From assembly GCF_003944765.1 (NCBI RefSeq), contig NZ_RWIU01000009.1, positions 62,001 to 126,000 on the forward strand: a DNA stretch of 64,000 nucleotides, written 5' to 3'. The notes below the pieces were generated by a model. It saw only the letters and a program-made list of their open reading frames with translations. It was not told where the DNA came from and did no database searches. The position numbers were made by a program, and so were the translations under genes. Source of the DNA: Hymenobacter perfusus. Its GTDB lineage: Bacteria; Bacteroidota; Bacteroidia; Cytophagales; Hymenobacteraceae. Below are positions 40,120-49,160 of this stretch, piece by piece. How positions within the stretch are numbered: the stretch's first letter is position 1; every line of letters starts with the position of its first letter.

Positions 40120-41802
40120 ATGGATGTACAGCAAGTGAGCCGTTCCCGCTGGGGGCGGCTTCTGACGATTTTGGGGGTATGTGGGCTGAGTTTTTTTCTG
40201 CACGGCGGCGCGCCGGCCGTGAGCCTGATGGAGTCGCGCAACTTTGTGGCGGCCCGCGAAATGGTAGCGGGCGGCTCCTGGCTGATTCCCACCATGAACG
40301 GCGAGTTACGCCTGGCTAAGCCGCCACTGCCCACTTGGGCCGTAGCGGCAGTGCAGCAGCTGACCGGCCCCACTGAAGACCTGGGAATTCTGCGTTGGCC
40401 GGCGGCCTTGGCGGCCACTCTGTTAGTGCTTTTCTTCTGGGGCCTGGTGCGGGAGCTGACGCGTACCGTCCCCGGTGAGGCGGCCAACCCCGGCCGTACG
40501 GCCTGGCTGGCCGCTCTGGTACTGGCCAGTAGCCTGCTGGTAATTACCACGGGACGGGAAGGACAGTGGGATATTTTCGCCAATAGCCTTATGGTGGGAG
40601 GCTTGTGGCTGCTGGTGCGGGGCTGGCAGCGGGAGCAGGGTGGCAGCGGGAGTCTGCTGGGAGCCGGGGTGCTGATCGGGCTGGCCATTCTCAGCAAGGG
40701 CCCGGTTCCGTTGTATGGGCTGCTGCTACCCTTTCTGCTGGCTTATCTGGTGCGGCAGCCGCTGCACCGTCGGCTGGTGGCCCGGCAGGGGTGGGGTACG
40801 GCGGCAGCGGCGGTGGTAGCGTTGGTAATAGGCGGCAGCTGGCCGGTTTACATCTGGTCGGAAGTAGCGCCCGCCGCCCTGCGCGTCGCCCGCATCGAAA
40901 CGGCCTCCTGGAGCAATCGGCACGTGCAGCCGCTGTGGTATTATTGGTCTTTCTTCGCCTTTACCGGACTGTGGGCGTTGGTTGCGCTGGCGGCACTGGT
41001 GAAGCCCTACGCGCAGCGCCGGGCAGCACAGTATATTCCCTACGTGGTGGCCCTGACCTGGCTGGTCGCTGGCCTGGTACTGCTGAGTCTGGTGCCGGAG
41101 AAGAAAGAGCGATATATGCTGCCCCTGATGCCGCCGCTGGCCCTGTTGGTGGCTGGTCTACTGCGGTACTGGGAAAGCACCCCGCGGTCTGGGTGGCGAC
41201 TGTCGGATCTGGGGTTGGTACGTGGGTGGGGGGCATTGCTGGCGTTGGTATGCGTAGCTCTGCCCGTTGCCATGGCTGTTCTGGGGCTACCGGGTTTTGG
41301 GTTTGGCTCGACCCGTTTTACCGCGGCCGTAGTGCTGTTTGGCGGACTGGCTAGCTGGATTGTCTGGCAGGGTGTCCGCCGGGCCCGACCCGTTGCGGTC
41401 ATGGCCGGTACGCTTACCGTGATGGGAAGTCTGCTGGCACTGCTGATGCCGGTGTATCCGGTGTGGGAGGGACGGCGCGATGCACCGGGGTTGTCCCATG
41501 TGCAGGATATGCGTCGGCCGCCAGCGGTAGCTGGAGTAGTAAGCTGGCGCAGCCTGGACACGTTGCACGTCAAGCAGGTGTGGGGGGCTGGTCGAGCCGT
41601 GCCGATCTGGCACCCCACGCTCGATTCGTTGGCAAATCTTCGGCAGCCGGTGGTTGTGCTTTCCGGCTCTCCGGTCGGTTCACGGCTCCCCACCGGTTGG
41701 TCCCGTTTCGTGCACGCACAGGTGGTGGATAGCTTTTACTTGGGCCGGGACCTGGAGTCAGGTCGTTGGCTTGTTTCCCGGATAGATCCTATACGGAGAT
41801 AG
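40120..41802 (+). CDS. ArnT-like family 39 glycosyltransferase
   Basis: A 560-residue GT-C membrane enzyme. The first periplasmic loop after TM1 carries the acidic catalytic motif in SLMESRNFVAAREMVAGG, followed by WLIPTMNGELRLAKPPLPTW, a hallmark of ArnT/PMT_2 proteins. About eleven membrane helices follow (LLVLFFWGLVRELT, GLLLPFLLAYLVRQ and others) and a short periplasmic C-domain. It uses a lipid-linked sugar donor to glycosylate lipid A or another envelope acceptor. With the GT2 and LAB_N proteins (36408-37865) a complete make-flip-transfer path is present in this region (inference). Confidence 0.87.
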   Translation: MDVQQVSRSRWGRLLTILGVCGLSFFLHGGAPAVSLMESRNFVAAREMVAGGSWLIPTMNGELRLAKPPLPTWAVAAVQQLTGPTEDLGILRWPAALAATLLVLFFWGLVRELTRTVPGEAANPGRTAWLAALVLASSLLVITTGREGQWDIFANSLMVGGLWLLVRGWQREQGGSGSLLGAGVLIGLAILSKGPVPLYGLLLPFLLAYLVRQPLHRRLVARQGWGTAAAAVVALVIGGSWPVYIWSEVAPAALRVARIETASWSNRHVQPLWYYWSFFAFTGLWALVALAALVKPYAQRRAAQYIPYVVALTWLVAGLVLLSLVPEKKERYMLPLMPPLALLVAGLLRYWESTPRSGWRLSDLGLVRGWGALLALVCVALPVAMAVLGLPGFGFGSTRFTAAVVLFGGLASWIVWQGVRRARPVAVMAGTLTVMGSLLALLMPVYPVWEGRRDAPGLSHVQDMRRPPAVAGVVSWRSLDTLHVKQVWGAGRAVPIWHPTLDSLANLRQPVVVLSGSPVGSRLPTGWSRFVHAQVVDSFYLGRDLESGRWLVSRIDPIRR

Positions 41803-41913
41803 TGCTTATTTTTAATAAAGGGGTAACAGCAAGATAGTTGTCAAAAAATCCATTTAACATAATTCAGAAACACAAACCTGTGCTCGGTATAACAGGTATT
41901 ATATAACTGACAG

Positions 41914-41960
41914 AAAACAAAAAAGGGGAGCGGTTCTGAGCCGCTCCCCTTTTTTGTTTT
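41914..41960. terminator. Perfect bidirectional terminator
   Basis: AAAACAAAAAAGGGGAGCGG pairs exactly with its 20-base complement, with a 7-base loop. It separates the convergent GT39 and unknown genes. Confidence 0.92.
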
Positions 41961-41963
41961 GCT

Positions 41964-43046
41964 TTATAAAACGGATAAACGACGGCGAATCTGCTTTAGG
42001 AAAGCCTCTACGATGTCCAGGTCGTCAATGTCCTGAACGGTCAGATGGGTATCCAATCCTGGGCCCTGGATGCGTATGCTATAGCTCAGGCTGGTTTCCG
42101 TAGCGGTAGTGGTTTGGGCAATAGTAATGGCAGCAGGCGTAACCATAGACTCAGGGAGGCTGCTCATGGGTACCGGCTGCCCAGAGGGTTGCGTAGCCGG
42201 GGGCAGGATACCAGGTGGGCTGGCAGATGGTATAAAGACAGCCTCCGGTCCTTTATATAGACCGGCTTCATCCTCCGGAAGAGGGTAATGGTCATCCAGA
42301 TCATTTGTGTCCAGGCCAAATAGGTTTGATACCGCATCATGGGTACGGGCCGGGGCTGTTACGGAAGGTACATAGGAGGCAGGAGAGGATATGCTGGCAG
42401 CTACGACTGGCTTGGTAGGCTGCGTAGTGTATATGGCCGGTGTAGGAGCAGGAGTACCTAGTGGTGTGCCAGTAACCGCTACCGCAGGTTCTGGCACACC
42501 GCTAGGACGGAACAGGTTCATAGGCATCTCTGAACTGGCGAGTTCCTTACGTGGGGCTTGCTGAGCAGCCAGGGCGTCGACGTCGGCCATTATATTGTTC
42601 TCATCCAGAATGCCGGCCATACGGGCACCATCGATGAATGCTTTCGAAACGCTTTGGGCGTTTATCTCTTCCACACCGAACTCCCGGACCAGCATTACAT
42701 CAAACATGTGTACCGGTAATTCCCGGTTGCGAAACTTACGGCAGATCTGGTTAAACAGGGGAGGATGTAGGAAGGCTTCCCGATGATATATCCGTTCCTC
42801 CTGTTTGTCATACGCATGCTTGATTCGACGGAATAAATTGGTGGTCGTGAGCAACTCACGTTTGCTGGTTAGCAATCCGAACTTGACGGCTGAACCAATA
42901 ATGGCTTTAAAGGAGCCACTGACTTTGCGATTGAGTTTGCGAGCAGTGGTTTCAATGGCACACTTTCCGCCTGTGTCATCAACTACTTCAGCAACCTCCC
43001 AAGCTCCTAAGTAAGAAGTACGTGGGTAGTCTATGGTTTTAGGCAT
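41964..43046 (-). CDS. Unknown protein with N-terminal winged-helix-like region and conserved C-terminal tail
   Basis: A 360-residue protein starting MPKTIDYPRTSYLGAWEVAE. Residues 1-150 look like a DNA-binding or winged-helix domain (KCAIETTARKLNRKVSGSFK, IIGSAVKFGLLTSKRELLTT), reminiscent of DUF5343-type proteins; I am not certain of the family. Residues 165-310 are Pro/Ala/Thr-rich and probably disordered. The last 40 residues are compact (LSYSIRIQGPGLDTHLTVQD, IVEAFLKQIRRRLSVL) and may be an interaction motif. Base composition is much more AT-rich than the flanks, so it may be acquired. The start at 43046 is chosen because the upstream frame encodes only Tyr/Phe/Leu-rich AT-driven sequence. 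Confidence 0.6.
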   Translation of the reverse strand: MPKTIDYPRTSYLGAWEVAEVVDDTGGKCAIETTARKLNRKVSGSFKAIIGSAVKFGLLTSKRELLTTTNLFRRIKHAYDKQEERIYHREAFLHPPLFNQICRKFRNRELPVHMFDVMLVREFGVEEINAQSVSKAFIDGARMAGILDENNIMADVDALAAQQAPRKELASSEMPMNLFRPSGVPEPAVAVTGTPLGTPAPTPAIYTTQPTKPVVAASISSPASYVPSVTAPARTHDAVSNLFGLDTNDLDDHYPLPEDEAGLYKGPEAVFIPSASPPGILPPATQPSGQPVPMSSLPESMVTPAAITIAQTTTATETSLSYSIRIQGPGLDTHLTVQDIDDLDIVEAFLKQIRRRLSVL

Positions 43047-44033
43047 ATTGGTAAATAGTAAGAGTATGAAAAGGATAAAGTAAAAGTAACTACGCATAAG
43101 GTAAAAATAAAGAGCATATAGTATAATAAAGCAGTACAAAGCATATAAAAGTTTAACTATTTAATACTTTTTGTACTTTTTATTACCATTTATGGTTATA
43201 CCATTTTATATATCCACTCTCCCAGCGTATTGACACTGTTTAATTACCCTCTTTATAAAAGGCGGCCGGGTGGGGGGAACCACTCTTTTGAACTATGGCA
43301 GCATTCTACTTGCCTGTATGACCTTATTGGGTGAATTCCCATTGATTTAAACCCATATAGCTCTGTTGCCACACGCAGGGTTAAGACCTTCTTAAAAAGG
43401 CTCTCGCTCAACGTATCTGGAAGAATCAAAACGCAACAAGCATGGTAAAGCAGGAGGGAGGAATATCTGCTTCATGGGCCGCAGCGCAAAACCTACTCCG
43501 TCATTGGCTGTACTACTGCAACAAACAGGTGACGCCGCATTCGCTCACACCAGGTCGCCTTGCATGTACTGGACTAAGCATCTCGGAGCATCTCTGCTAC
43601 AGGAAAACAATGACAAGGATTGACCGAGCACACAATCAAGGCTGTCATCAACTTTACATCGGTTTCCAAGGCCCGCCTTACCAGCGCCCCAACATGAGTA
43701 GACGGGGCCGTCGCTTTGCCGGATGCCGACCGCTACTTGACGCACGCACTTAGCCTTGAAAGCCGACATATCTTTATTACGGGTGGCAGGCAAGCCGCTA
43801 GGATTTGATTTTTCAGTCATGAGCGGTTAAGCTACGACTTCACGCTATCCGTTTTAGCTGGATCACCTTACAAACAGCAAGCGACGGGACTTACATTCGT
43901 GTTGCGTTCTGCCTAGCCTAATCACACATATCTATCATGTGTATGTATCAAGGCCATGCCGTTGTAGCTACCGTAAGACGATAAGACTATTTTATTTTGT
44001 CTTATAATTTATATTATGTTAAGTATCGATTCA
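43047..44033. other. Gene-poor region of about 1 kb
   Basis: 43047-43260 is very AT-rich, unlike the rest of the window, and probably contains the promoter of the unknown gene on the minus strand; a small inverted repeat ACCATTTATGGT is at 43185-43196. 43260-43980 has mixed composition and holds only short frames with no recognisable protein features on either strand. An ATAAGAC...GTCTTAT hairpin is near 43980-44003. I see no tRNA, rRNA or transposase remnant. It may be decayed genes or an unrecognised RNA. Confidence 0.5.
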
Positions 44034-44068
44034 AAATTACAGCCCGTTGGTATTCCGGGCTGTAATTT
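44034..44068 (-). terminator. Terminator after the TPR gene
   Basis: AAATTACAGCCCG pairs exactly with CGGGCTGTAATTT over a 9-base loop; correct position for the minus-strand gene ending at 44115. Confidence 0.85.
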
Positions 44069-44114
44069 ATTCTCCCCTACTAGTAGTAGCAAGGCTGCGA
44101 AATAGAATCCTGCT

Positions 44115-45257
44115 TTATTTCTTCTGAGCATCCAGTTTAGCTGCCATCCGCTCTGAATCCGCAGGGCGCCCTACCCGCAGATACGCCTTCTGCAAGGAGG
44201 AAATAACTGCCCGGTCATCCGGTTGCGCCTGCAGGGCTTTCTCAAAGTATGGCAATGACTCCTGGAAGTACTTCTTACCGTCGGCCTCAAACTTCTTACC
44301 CGACTTCTGATACTCTGCCAGGCTCATCTTGCTAGCTTTTGTGTACAAGTCGGCCGCTTTGTTATAATTGTACACACCCAGATTGAAGTTTGCATCAAAA
44401 TTGGCGGGGTCTACTTCTACAGCCTTCTTATAGGCTTCCAGTGCCTTGGCTGGCTGCTTGTCTTGGTCGTATACGGAACCCAACACCGCGTACAGGTTGG
44501 AATTGGTTGGATCAGCCGCAATGGCTTTTTCAATTTTACCAATAGCCTCCTTACCACGACCGGCACTAAGTTCCATGTTCAGGTCTTCCAGCATAAAGCC
44601 CTTGTTATTCGGAAAAGCAACCAGCGCATCCTGAACTACTTTACGAGCCGCCGCGTCATCTTTCTCCTGCCGGGCAATCTGCAGCATCCGGCCGTACATC
44701 TGGGGGGTCTTATACCCAATACCCTGGAGTTTGCCGTACATTTCTTTCGCCCCGCCAAAGTCCTGATTGGCTTCGGCCGCATAAGCAGCGTACAGATACG
44801 CCGTCGTGTCCTGTGGACGAATCTGCTGGGCCATCCGATACGAATCAATGGCCTTGGCGAAATCCTTGCCGTTGTAGCTTTCCACTCCGGAATTCAGGGC
44901 CAGACCATACAGGCCATCGAGCTTAGCCGTAGCCATTTTACCGTACTCACTGTCTTTGCCTTCTAGGCTAACGGCTTTGGAGTATGACTCGAAAGCCGTT
45001 TTGGTAGCTTCCGTAGCGGGCACCGTCTTGCCGTAGATCGGACTGGCTACGATGCCTTCGTAGACTTCGCCACGGGTATACCAGGTTTTGGCTTTCCCCT
45101 GGGTTTTCTCATTGGTGATGGCCTTGTCTATTTCAACGCGGGCCTTGTCAAGGGTGCCTTGCTTCTGAAACAGAATGGCGTTGGTAACGGCCGAATTCTG
45201 GGCCGACACGGTGTGTAGCGCGGCGGCAGCTACCAGGGTCAGGATGATCTTCTTCAT
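44115..45257 (-). CDS. Exported TPR protein
   Basis: A 380-residue protein with a signal peptide (MKKIILTLVAAAALHTVSAQ). Six to eight TPR units follow, for example AKTWYTRGEVYEGIVA, ATAYLYAAYAAEANQDFGG-type repeats, SNLYAVLGSVYDQDKQPAKA and ANFDANFNLGVYNYNKAADL. It has the layout of Bacteroidota periplasmic TPR proteins of unknown partner. The start is the ATG at 45257 for the signal peptide. It lies 86 bases downstream of gyrA in the same direction, beyond a hairpin. Confidence 0.85.
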   Translation of the reverse strand: MKKIILTLVAAAALHTVSAQNSAVTNAILFQKQGTLDKARVEIDKAITNEKTQGKAKTWYTRGEVYEGIVASPIYGKTVPATEATKTAFESYSKAVSLEGKDSEYGKMATAKLDGLYGLALNSGVESYNGKDFAKAIDSYRMAQQIRPQDTTAYLYAAYAAEANQDFGGAKEMYGKLQGIGYKTPQMYGRMLQIARQEKDDAAARKVVQDALVAFPNNKGFMLEDLNMELSAGRGKEAIGKIEKAIAADPTNSNLYAVLGSVYDQDKQPAKALEAYKKAVEVDPANFDANFNLGVYNYNKAADLYTKASKMSLAEYQKSGKKFEADGKKYFQESLPYFEKALQAQPDDRAVISSLQKAYLRVGRPADSERMAAKLDAQKK

Positions 45258-45306
45258 GGGAGTTTTGCTGAAGAATTTACAGGTAAAGGAAAGGAATTGC
45301 AACGCA

Positions 45307-45338
45307 AACGGCAGAACGCCCAAGGGAGTTCTGCCGTT
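45307..45338 (-). terminator. Hairpin after gyrA
   Basis: AACGGCAGAAC pairs with GTTCTGCCGTT over a 10-base loop, 6 bases after the gyrA stop. The T-run is weak, so read-through into the TPR gene is possible. Confidence 0.6.
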
Positions 45339-45343
45339 GCAAG

Positions 45344-47929
45344 TTAATTAGCGCTGATGGATTCAGGATCGGTCAGGTCCGTGAGGTCCGTATCCGGAAG
45401 GCTGACTGCCCCCTCTCCGTCCGGACTGCCATTCGGCGTTACCGCCTCGGTCCCATCAGCTTCCAGCTCGATTTCCTTTTCCTCGGCCGCTACTTTGGCC
45501 ACCGAAGAAATTTCGTCGCCTGAACTGATTTTCAGTAGTCGTACGCCCTGAGTGGCCCGCCCAATGCTGCGTAGCTCACTCATGCGCAGACGGATGGTAA
45601 TACCTGATTTGTTGATAATCATCAGGTCATCGGTATCATTTACCGTCTTGATGGTCACCAATTGGCCCGTTTTGTCGGTCAGCTTCATGGCACGTACGCC
45701 TTTACCACCACGGTTGGTGATGCGGTATTCCTCCAGCGGGCTGCGCTTACCGTAGCCATTCTCGGAAACCACCAGCAACTCGTCCTGGCTATCCTTATCC
45801 AGGCACACCATGCCTACTACCCGGTCATCAGCCATTTCTTCCGAAAGCGTGATGCCACGTACCCCGGCAGCGGTGCGGCCCATCGAGCGCACTTTTTCAT
45901 CGGGAAAACGCACGGCCCGGCCGGAACGCAGGGCCAGCACCACCTCGGAGTTGCCGTTGAGCAGCTGCACGTCGAGCAGCCGGTCGCCTTCGTTGATGGT
46001 AATGGCGTTGATACCGGCAGTACGGGGGCGCGAATAGGCCTCCAGCGGGGTTTTCTTCACGGTGCCCTGCTCGGTGCAGAACATCAGGAAGGTGTTGTCG
46101 AGGTAATCCGGGTCGCGCAGGCCGCGCACGTTCAGCACGGAACGCACCGAATCTTCGCGGGGAATCTCAATCAGGTTCTGAATGGGCCGGCCCTTGGTGT
46201 TCTTGCCGCCCTCGGGCACTTCGTATACTTTCAGCCAGAATACGCGGCCGGCTTCGGTGAAGAACAGCAGGTACTCGTGGGTGGTGGCCACAAACAGGTG
46301 CTCCGTAAAGTCATCCTGCTTGGAAGCAGCCCCCCGGGCCCCTACTCCTCCCCGACCCTGCGCCCGATACTCATCCAGCGCCGTGCGCTTGATGTAGCCT
46401 TCGCGCGAGATGGTAATCACCATGCTCTCATCGGCAATCATATCCTCCATCGAGAAGTCGCCGCCGGCGTACTCGATGCTGGTGCGGCGAGCGTCGCCGT
46501 AGCGGTCCTTAATGTCGATGAGCTCCTGCCGGATGATGTCGCGCTGCATCTCGTCGGAGGCCAGCACGGCCTTCAGATGGTCAATGAGGGCCATCAGGTC
46601 GTTGAACTCCTGCATGAGCTTGTCGCGCTCCAGGCCGGTAAGGCGCTGCAGACGCATATCCAGGATGGCGCGGGCCTGCACTTCGCTCAGCGAGAACCGC
46701 TCGATAAGCTGGGCCCGGGCCACGTCCCCGTCGCGGGAGCCCCGGATCAGCTTGATTACCTCATCGAGGTGGTCCAGCGCAATGAGCAGGCCTTCCAGGA
46801 TGTGGGCGCGCTTCTGGGCTTCGGCCAGCTCGTAGCGGGTCCGGCGCACCACCACATCGGCCCGGTGATCCACGAAATGGCGAATCAGGTCCTTGAGGTT
46901 GAGCGTCATCGGGCGGCCTTTTACCAGGGCCACATTGTTGACGCCGAACGAGCTTTGCAGCTGGGTGTACTTATATAGGTTATTGAGTACCACCGTGGGC
47001 ATTGCGTCCCGCTTCAGGTCATACACAATGCGCATCCCGTCGCGGTCAGATTCATCGCGCAGGTCGGCAATGCCCTCGATTTTCTTCTCGTTAATCAGCG
47101 CGGCCGTCTTCTCAATCATCGAGGCCTTGTTCACCATGTAGGGAATTTCGGTCACGATAATCTGCTCCTTGCCCGAGGGCAGGACTTCGAAGTGCGCTTT
47201 GGCCCGCATCACTACCCGGCCCCGGCCCGTTTCGAAGGCCTGCTTCACGCCTTCGTAGCCGTAGATGATACCGCCCGTAGGGAAGTCGGGAGCCGTTACG
47301 TGCTCCATCAGTTCGGCAATGGTAATATCGGAGTTGGCCAGGTAGGCAATGATGCCGTCGACCACCTCCGTGAGGTTATGCGGGGCCATATTGGTGGCCA
47401 TACCCACGGCAATACCGGTGGTACCGTTCACCAGCAGGTTCGGGAACTTGGCCGGCAGCACCGACGGCTCCTCCAGGGAGTCATCGAAGTTGGGCTGAAA
47501 ATCCACCGTATCCTTGTCCAGGTCACCCAGCAGCTCATCGGAGAGGCGCTTGAGGCGGGCCTCGGTGTAACGCATGGCGGCAGGCGAGTCGCCGTCGATG
47601 CTGCCGAAGTTTCCCTGACCATCGACCAGCGGGTAGCGCAGGCTCCACTCCTGGGCCATGCGCACCATGGTGTCATATACCGAGGAGTCACCGTGGGGAT
47701 GGTACTTACCGAGCACTTCCCCCACGATACGGGCGCTCTTCTTATAGGACTTGTTGTAGGAAACGCCCAGGTCCGACATGCCGTAGAGCACGCGGCGGTG
47801 TACGGGCTTAAGGCCGTCACGCACATCGGGCAGTGCCCGGGAGATGATAACCGACATCGAATAGTCGATGTAGGCCCCACGCATCTCGTCTTCAATGTTT
47901 ATCGGAATGATCTTTTCGCCTTCCGCCAT
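45344..47929 (-). CDS. gyrA: DNA gyrase subunit A
   Basis: An 861-residue type IIA topoisomerase subunit. The catalytic Tyr is in PAAMRYTEARLKRL. The quinolone-region helix is KYHPHGDSSVYDTMVRMAQE with Ser83 and an Asp87-equivalent Tyr-Asp, i.e. apparently the sensitive form at Ser. The dimerisation helices are followed by the C-terminal pinwheel domain with the GyrA box QGRGGVGARG and repeat blades. The C-terminal tail is acidic (DGTEAVTPNGSPDGEGAVSL). The GyrA box supports gyrase rather than topoisomerase IV ParC. A TATCTTGC box about 75 bases upstream may be its promoter. Confidence 0.95.
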   Translation of the reverse strand: MAEGEKIIPINIEDEMRGAYIDYSMSVIISRALPDVRDGLKPVHRRVLYGMSDLGVSYNKSYKKSARIVGEVLGKYHPHGDSSVYDTMVRMAQEWSLRYPLVDGQGNFGSIDGDSPAAMRYTEARLKRLSDELLGDLDKDTVDFQPNFDDSLEEPSVLPAKFPNLLVNGTTGIAVGMATNMAPHNLTEVVDGIIAYLANSDITIAELMEHVTAPDFPTGGIIYGYEGVKQAFETGRGRVVMRAKAHFEVLPSGKEQIIVTEIPYMVNKASMIEKTAALINEKKIEGIADLRDESDRDGMRIVYDLKRDAMPTVVLNNLYKYTQLQSSFGVNNVALVKGRPMTLNLKDLIRHFVDHRADVVVRRTRYELAEAQKRAHILEGLLIALDHLDEVIKLIRGSRDGDVARAQLIERFSLSEVQARAILDMRLQRLTGLERDKLMQEFNDLMALIDHLKAVLASDEMQRDIIRQELIDIKDRYGDARRTSIEYAGGDFSMEDMIADESMVITISREGYIKRTALDEYRAQGRGGVGARGAASKQDDFTEHLFVATTHEYLLFFTEAGRVFWLKVYEVPEGGKNTKGRPIQNLIEIPREDSVRSVLNVRGLRDPDYLDNTFLMFCTEQGTVKKTPLEAYSRPRTAGINAITINEGDRLLDVQLLNGNSEVVLALRSGRAVRFPDEKVRSMGRTAAGVRGITLSEEMADDRVVGMVCLDKDSQDELLVVSENGYGKRSPLEEYRITNRGGKGVRAMKLTDKTGQLVTIKTVNDTDDLMIINKSGITIRLRMSELRSIGRATQGVRLLKISSGDEISSVAKVAAEEKEIELEADGTEAVTPNGSPDGEGAVSLPDTDLTDLTDPESISAN

Positions 47930-48055
47930 AGGGAGAATGTAGTCGGCCGGAAGCCCCGTAAAGAGGAGCTTCGCAGCCCGTGAGAGTGAACTTCGTTAAG
48001 CCTGCAAGATAGGCAGAAAAACCCGTTTTACCTAGCTAAAAGCCCGATTAGGGGC

Positions 48056-48298
48056 CTATTTAAGGGTCTTGCTCCGGTCGTTGGAATGCTTGCCCTTTTC
48101 CTGCTTGTGCACCTTTATTTTTTCCCCGATAGCCGGGTTCTGTTTCTTGAACCAAGGCTGCCCACGATACTTGGTGCCGTTATGCAGATGCACCTTACGA
48201 GTGTGGCAGGCTTCTATGGGACAGGTACGGCACGAGGCGACCAGTAGCAACACCACCAAAGGAGCCAGCCAACGGACAAAAGAGGGAGAAAAACGCAT
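48056..48298 (-). CDS. Small basic lipoprotein
   Basis: An 80-residue protein starting MRFSPSFVRWLAPLVVLLLV with lipobox LLVASC (Cys at residue 23), then RTCPIEACHTRKVHLHNGTK and a very basic tail (KIKVHKQEKGKHSNDRSKTL). Similar short lipoproteins with C-x(n)-C-H and YRGQPWFKKQNPAIGEK-type tails occur in Bacteroidota; no function is known. The frame is open far upstream but only this part has protein-like composition. It is 16 bases downstream of the HD gene and probably co-transcribed with it. Confidence 0.65.
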   Translation of the reverse strand: MRFSPSFVRWLAPLVVLLLVASCRTCPIEACHTRKVHLHNGTKYRGQPWFKKQNPAIGEKIKVHKQEKGKHSNDRSKTLK

Positions 48299-48314
48299 GG
48301 GGTAAAGATAGGAA

Positions 48315-49004
48315 TTAGGATTGGGCCACATCCTGGCTGTCCCACTCGCGCAGAAACTGGGTGAGAAACTGCTCCATAAAGGCGTGGCGCTCCTCGGCCA
48401 CGCGGCGGGCAGCGGGAGTATTAAGCCGCTCGCGCAGGTACAGCAGCTTCTCGTAGAAGTGGTTGATGGTGGGAGCAACGTTCTGCTTGTAGCTGGCAAA
48501 CGACTCATGCACCACGGGCGGCACCGTAGGGTCGTGCAGGGGGCGGCCCTTGTGGCCGCCGTACGCAAAGGCCCGGGCTACCCCAATGGCCCCAATGGCA
48601 TCGAGCCGGTCGGCATCCTGCACCAGTTCCCCTTCCACCGTGCTCATGGGCGTGGCCACTCCCAGACCCTTAAAGCTGATTTCACGGATGACGGCCTCCA
48701 CCCGCTGAATAATTGCCTCCGCTACCTGCTGGCTTTCCAGCCACCGGCGGGCCGCCCGGGGGCCGGCCTCCTCGTCACCGTCATGGAATTTCCAGTCGGC
48801 CACGTCGTGCAGCAGGGCGGCCAGCTCCGTTACCAGCGCATCGGCCGTGGGCGTCTGAACGGCCAGGGCCCGGGCCACCTGCCACACCCGGCGGATATGC
48901 TCCCAGTCGTGGCCGGAACCTTCGTGGAGGAATTTCTCCCGAATAAATTCGGCAGTACGGTCGATTACCAGTTGATCAGGGGCTGGCAGCAAGGAAGTAG
49001 ACAT
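48315..49004 (-). CDS. HD-domain phosphohydrolase (YedJ-like)
   Basis: A 229-residue metal-dependent hydrolase of the HD superfamily: GHDWEHIRRVWQVARAL (first His), LAALLHDVADWKFHDGDEEA (HD pair) and LVQDADRLDAIGAIGVARAF (final Asp). Relatives act on nucleotides or other phosphoesters; the substrate is unknown. The ATG at 49004 is chosen, 22 bases after a TATCTTTG promoter. Confidence 0.88.
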   Translation of the reverse strand: MSTSLLPAPDQLVIDRTAEFIREKFLHEGSGHDWEHIRRVWQVARALAVQTPTADALVTELAALLHDVADWKFHDGDEEAGPRAARRWLESQQVAEAIIQRVEAVIREISFKGLGVATPMSTVEGELVQDADRLDAIGAIGVARAFAYGGHKGRPLHDPTVPPVVHESFASYKQNVAPTINHFYEKLLYLRERLNTPAARRVAEERHAFMEQFLTQFLREWDSQDVAQS

Positions 49005-49026
49005 CAGGACGCAGGATTGTTTGCGG

Positions 49027-49034
49027 CAAAGATA
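49027..49034 (-). promoter_or_regulatory. Promoter -7 element TATCTTTG
   Basis: An exact TAnnTTTG match on the minus strand, just upstream of the HD hydrolase gene. Confidence 0.6.
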
Positions 49035-49126
49035 TCGGCTTCCAACGGCCCCCACCTATGCATTACCCGATTACCCGGTCCTTAACTGAATCATTCGCGT
49101 GGGTTTTGCCGTTACTGCGTATATTG

Positions 49127-49160
49127 TCGTCAAATGACGAGTAAAAAACAACCAAATGAC
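49127..49160 (+). promoter_or_regulatory. Candidate operator of the Xre/RES toxin-antitoxin operon
   Basis: TCGTCA-AA-TGACGA (49127-49140) is a perfect inverted repeat. Its central CAAATGAC is repeated at 49153-49160, exactly 22 bases (two helical turns) downstream and overlapping the antitoxin ATG at 49156. This fits autorepression by a DNA-binding antitoxin. Confidence 0.5.

Noticed and set aside
43442..43820. Short frames on both strands in the gene-poor region
   Set aside because: They overlap each other, lack protein-like composition, and show no start context or neighbours that support them.
45662..46978. Plus-strand open frame of 438 codons inside gyrA
   Set aside because: Antisense to gyrA, whose motifs are complete.
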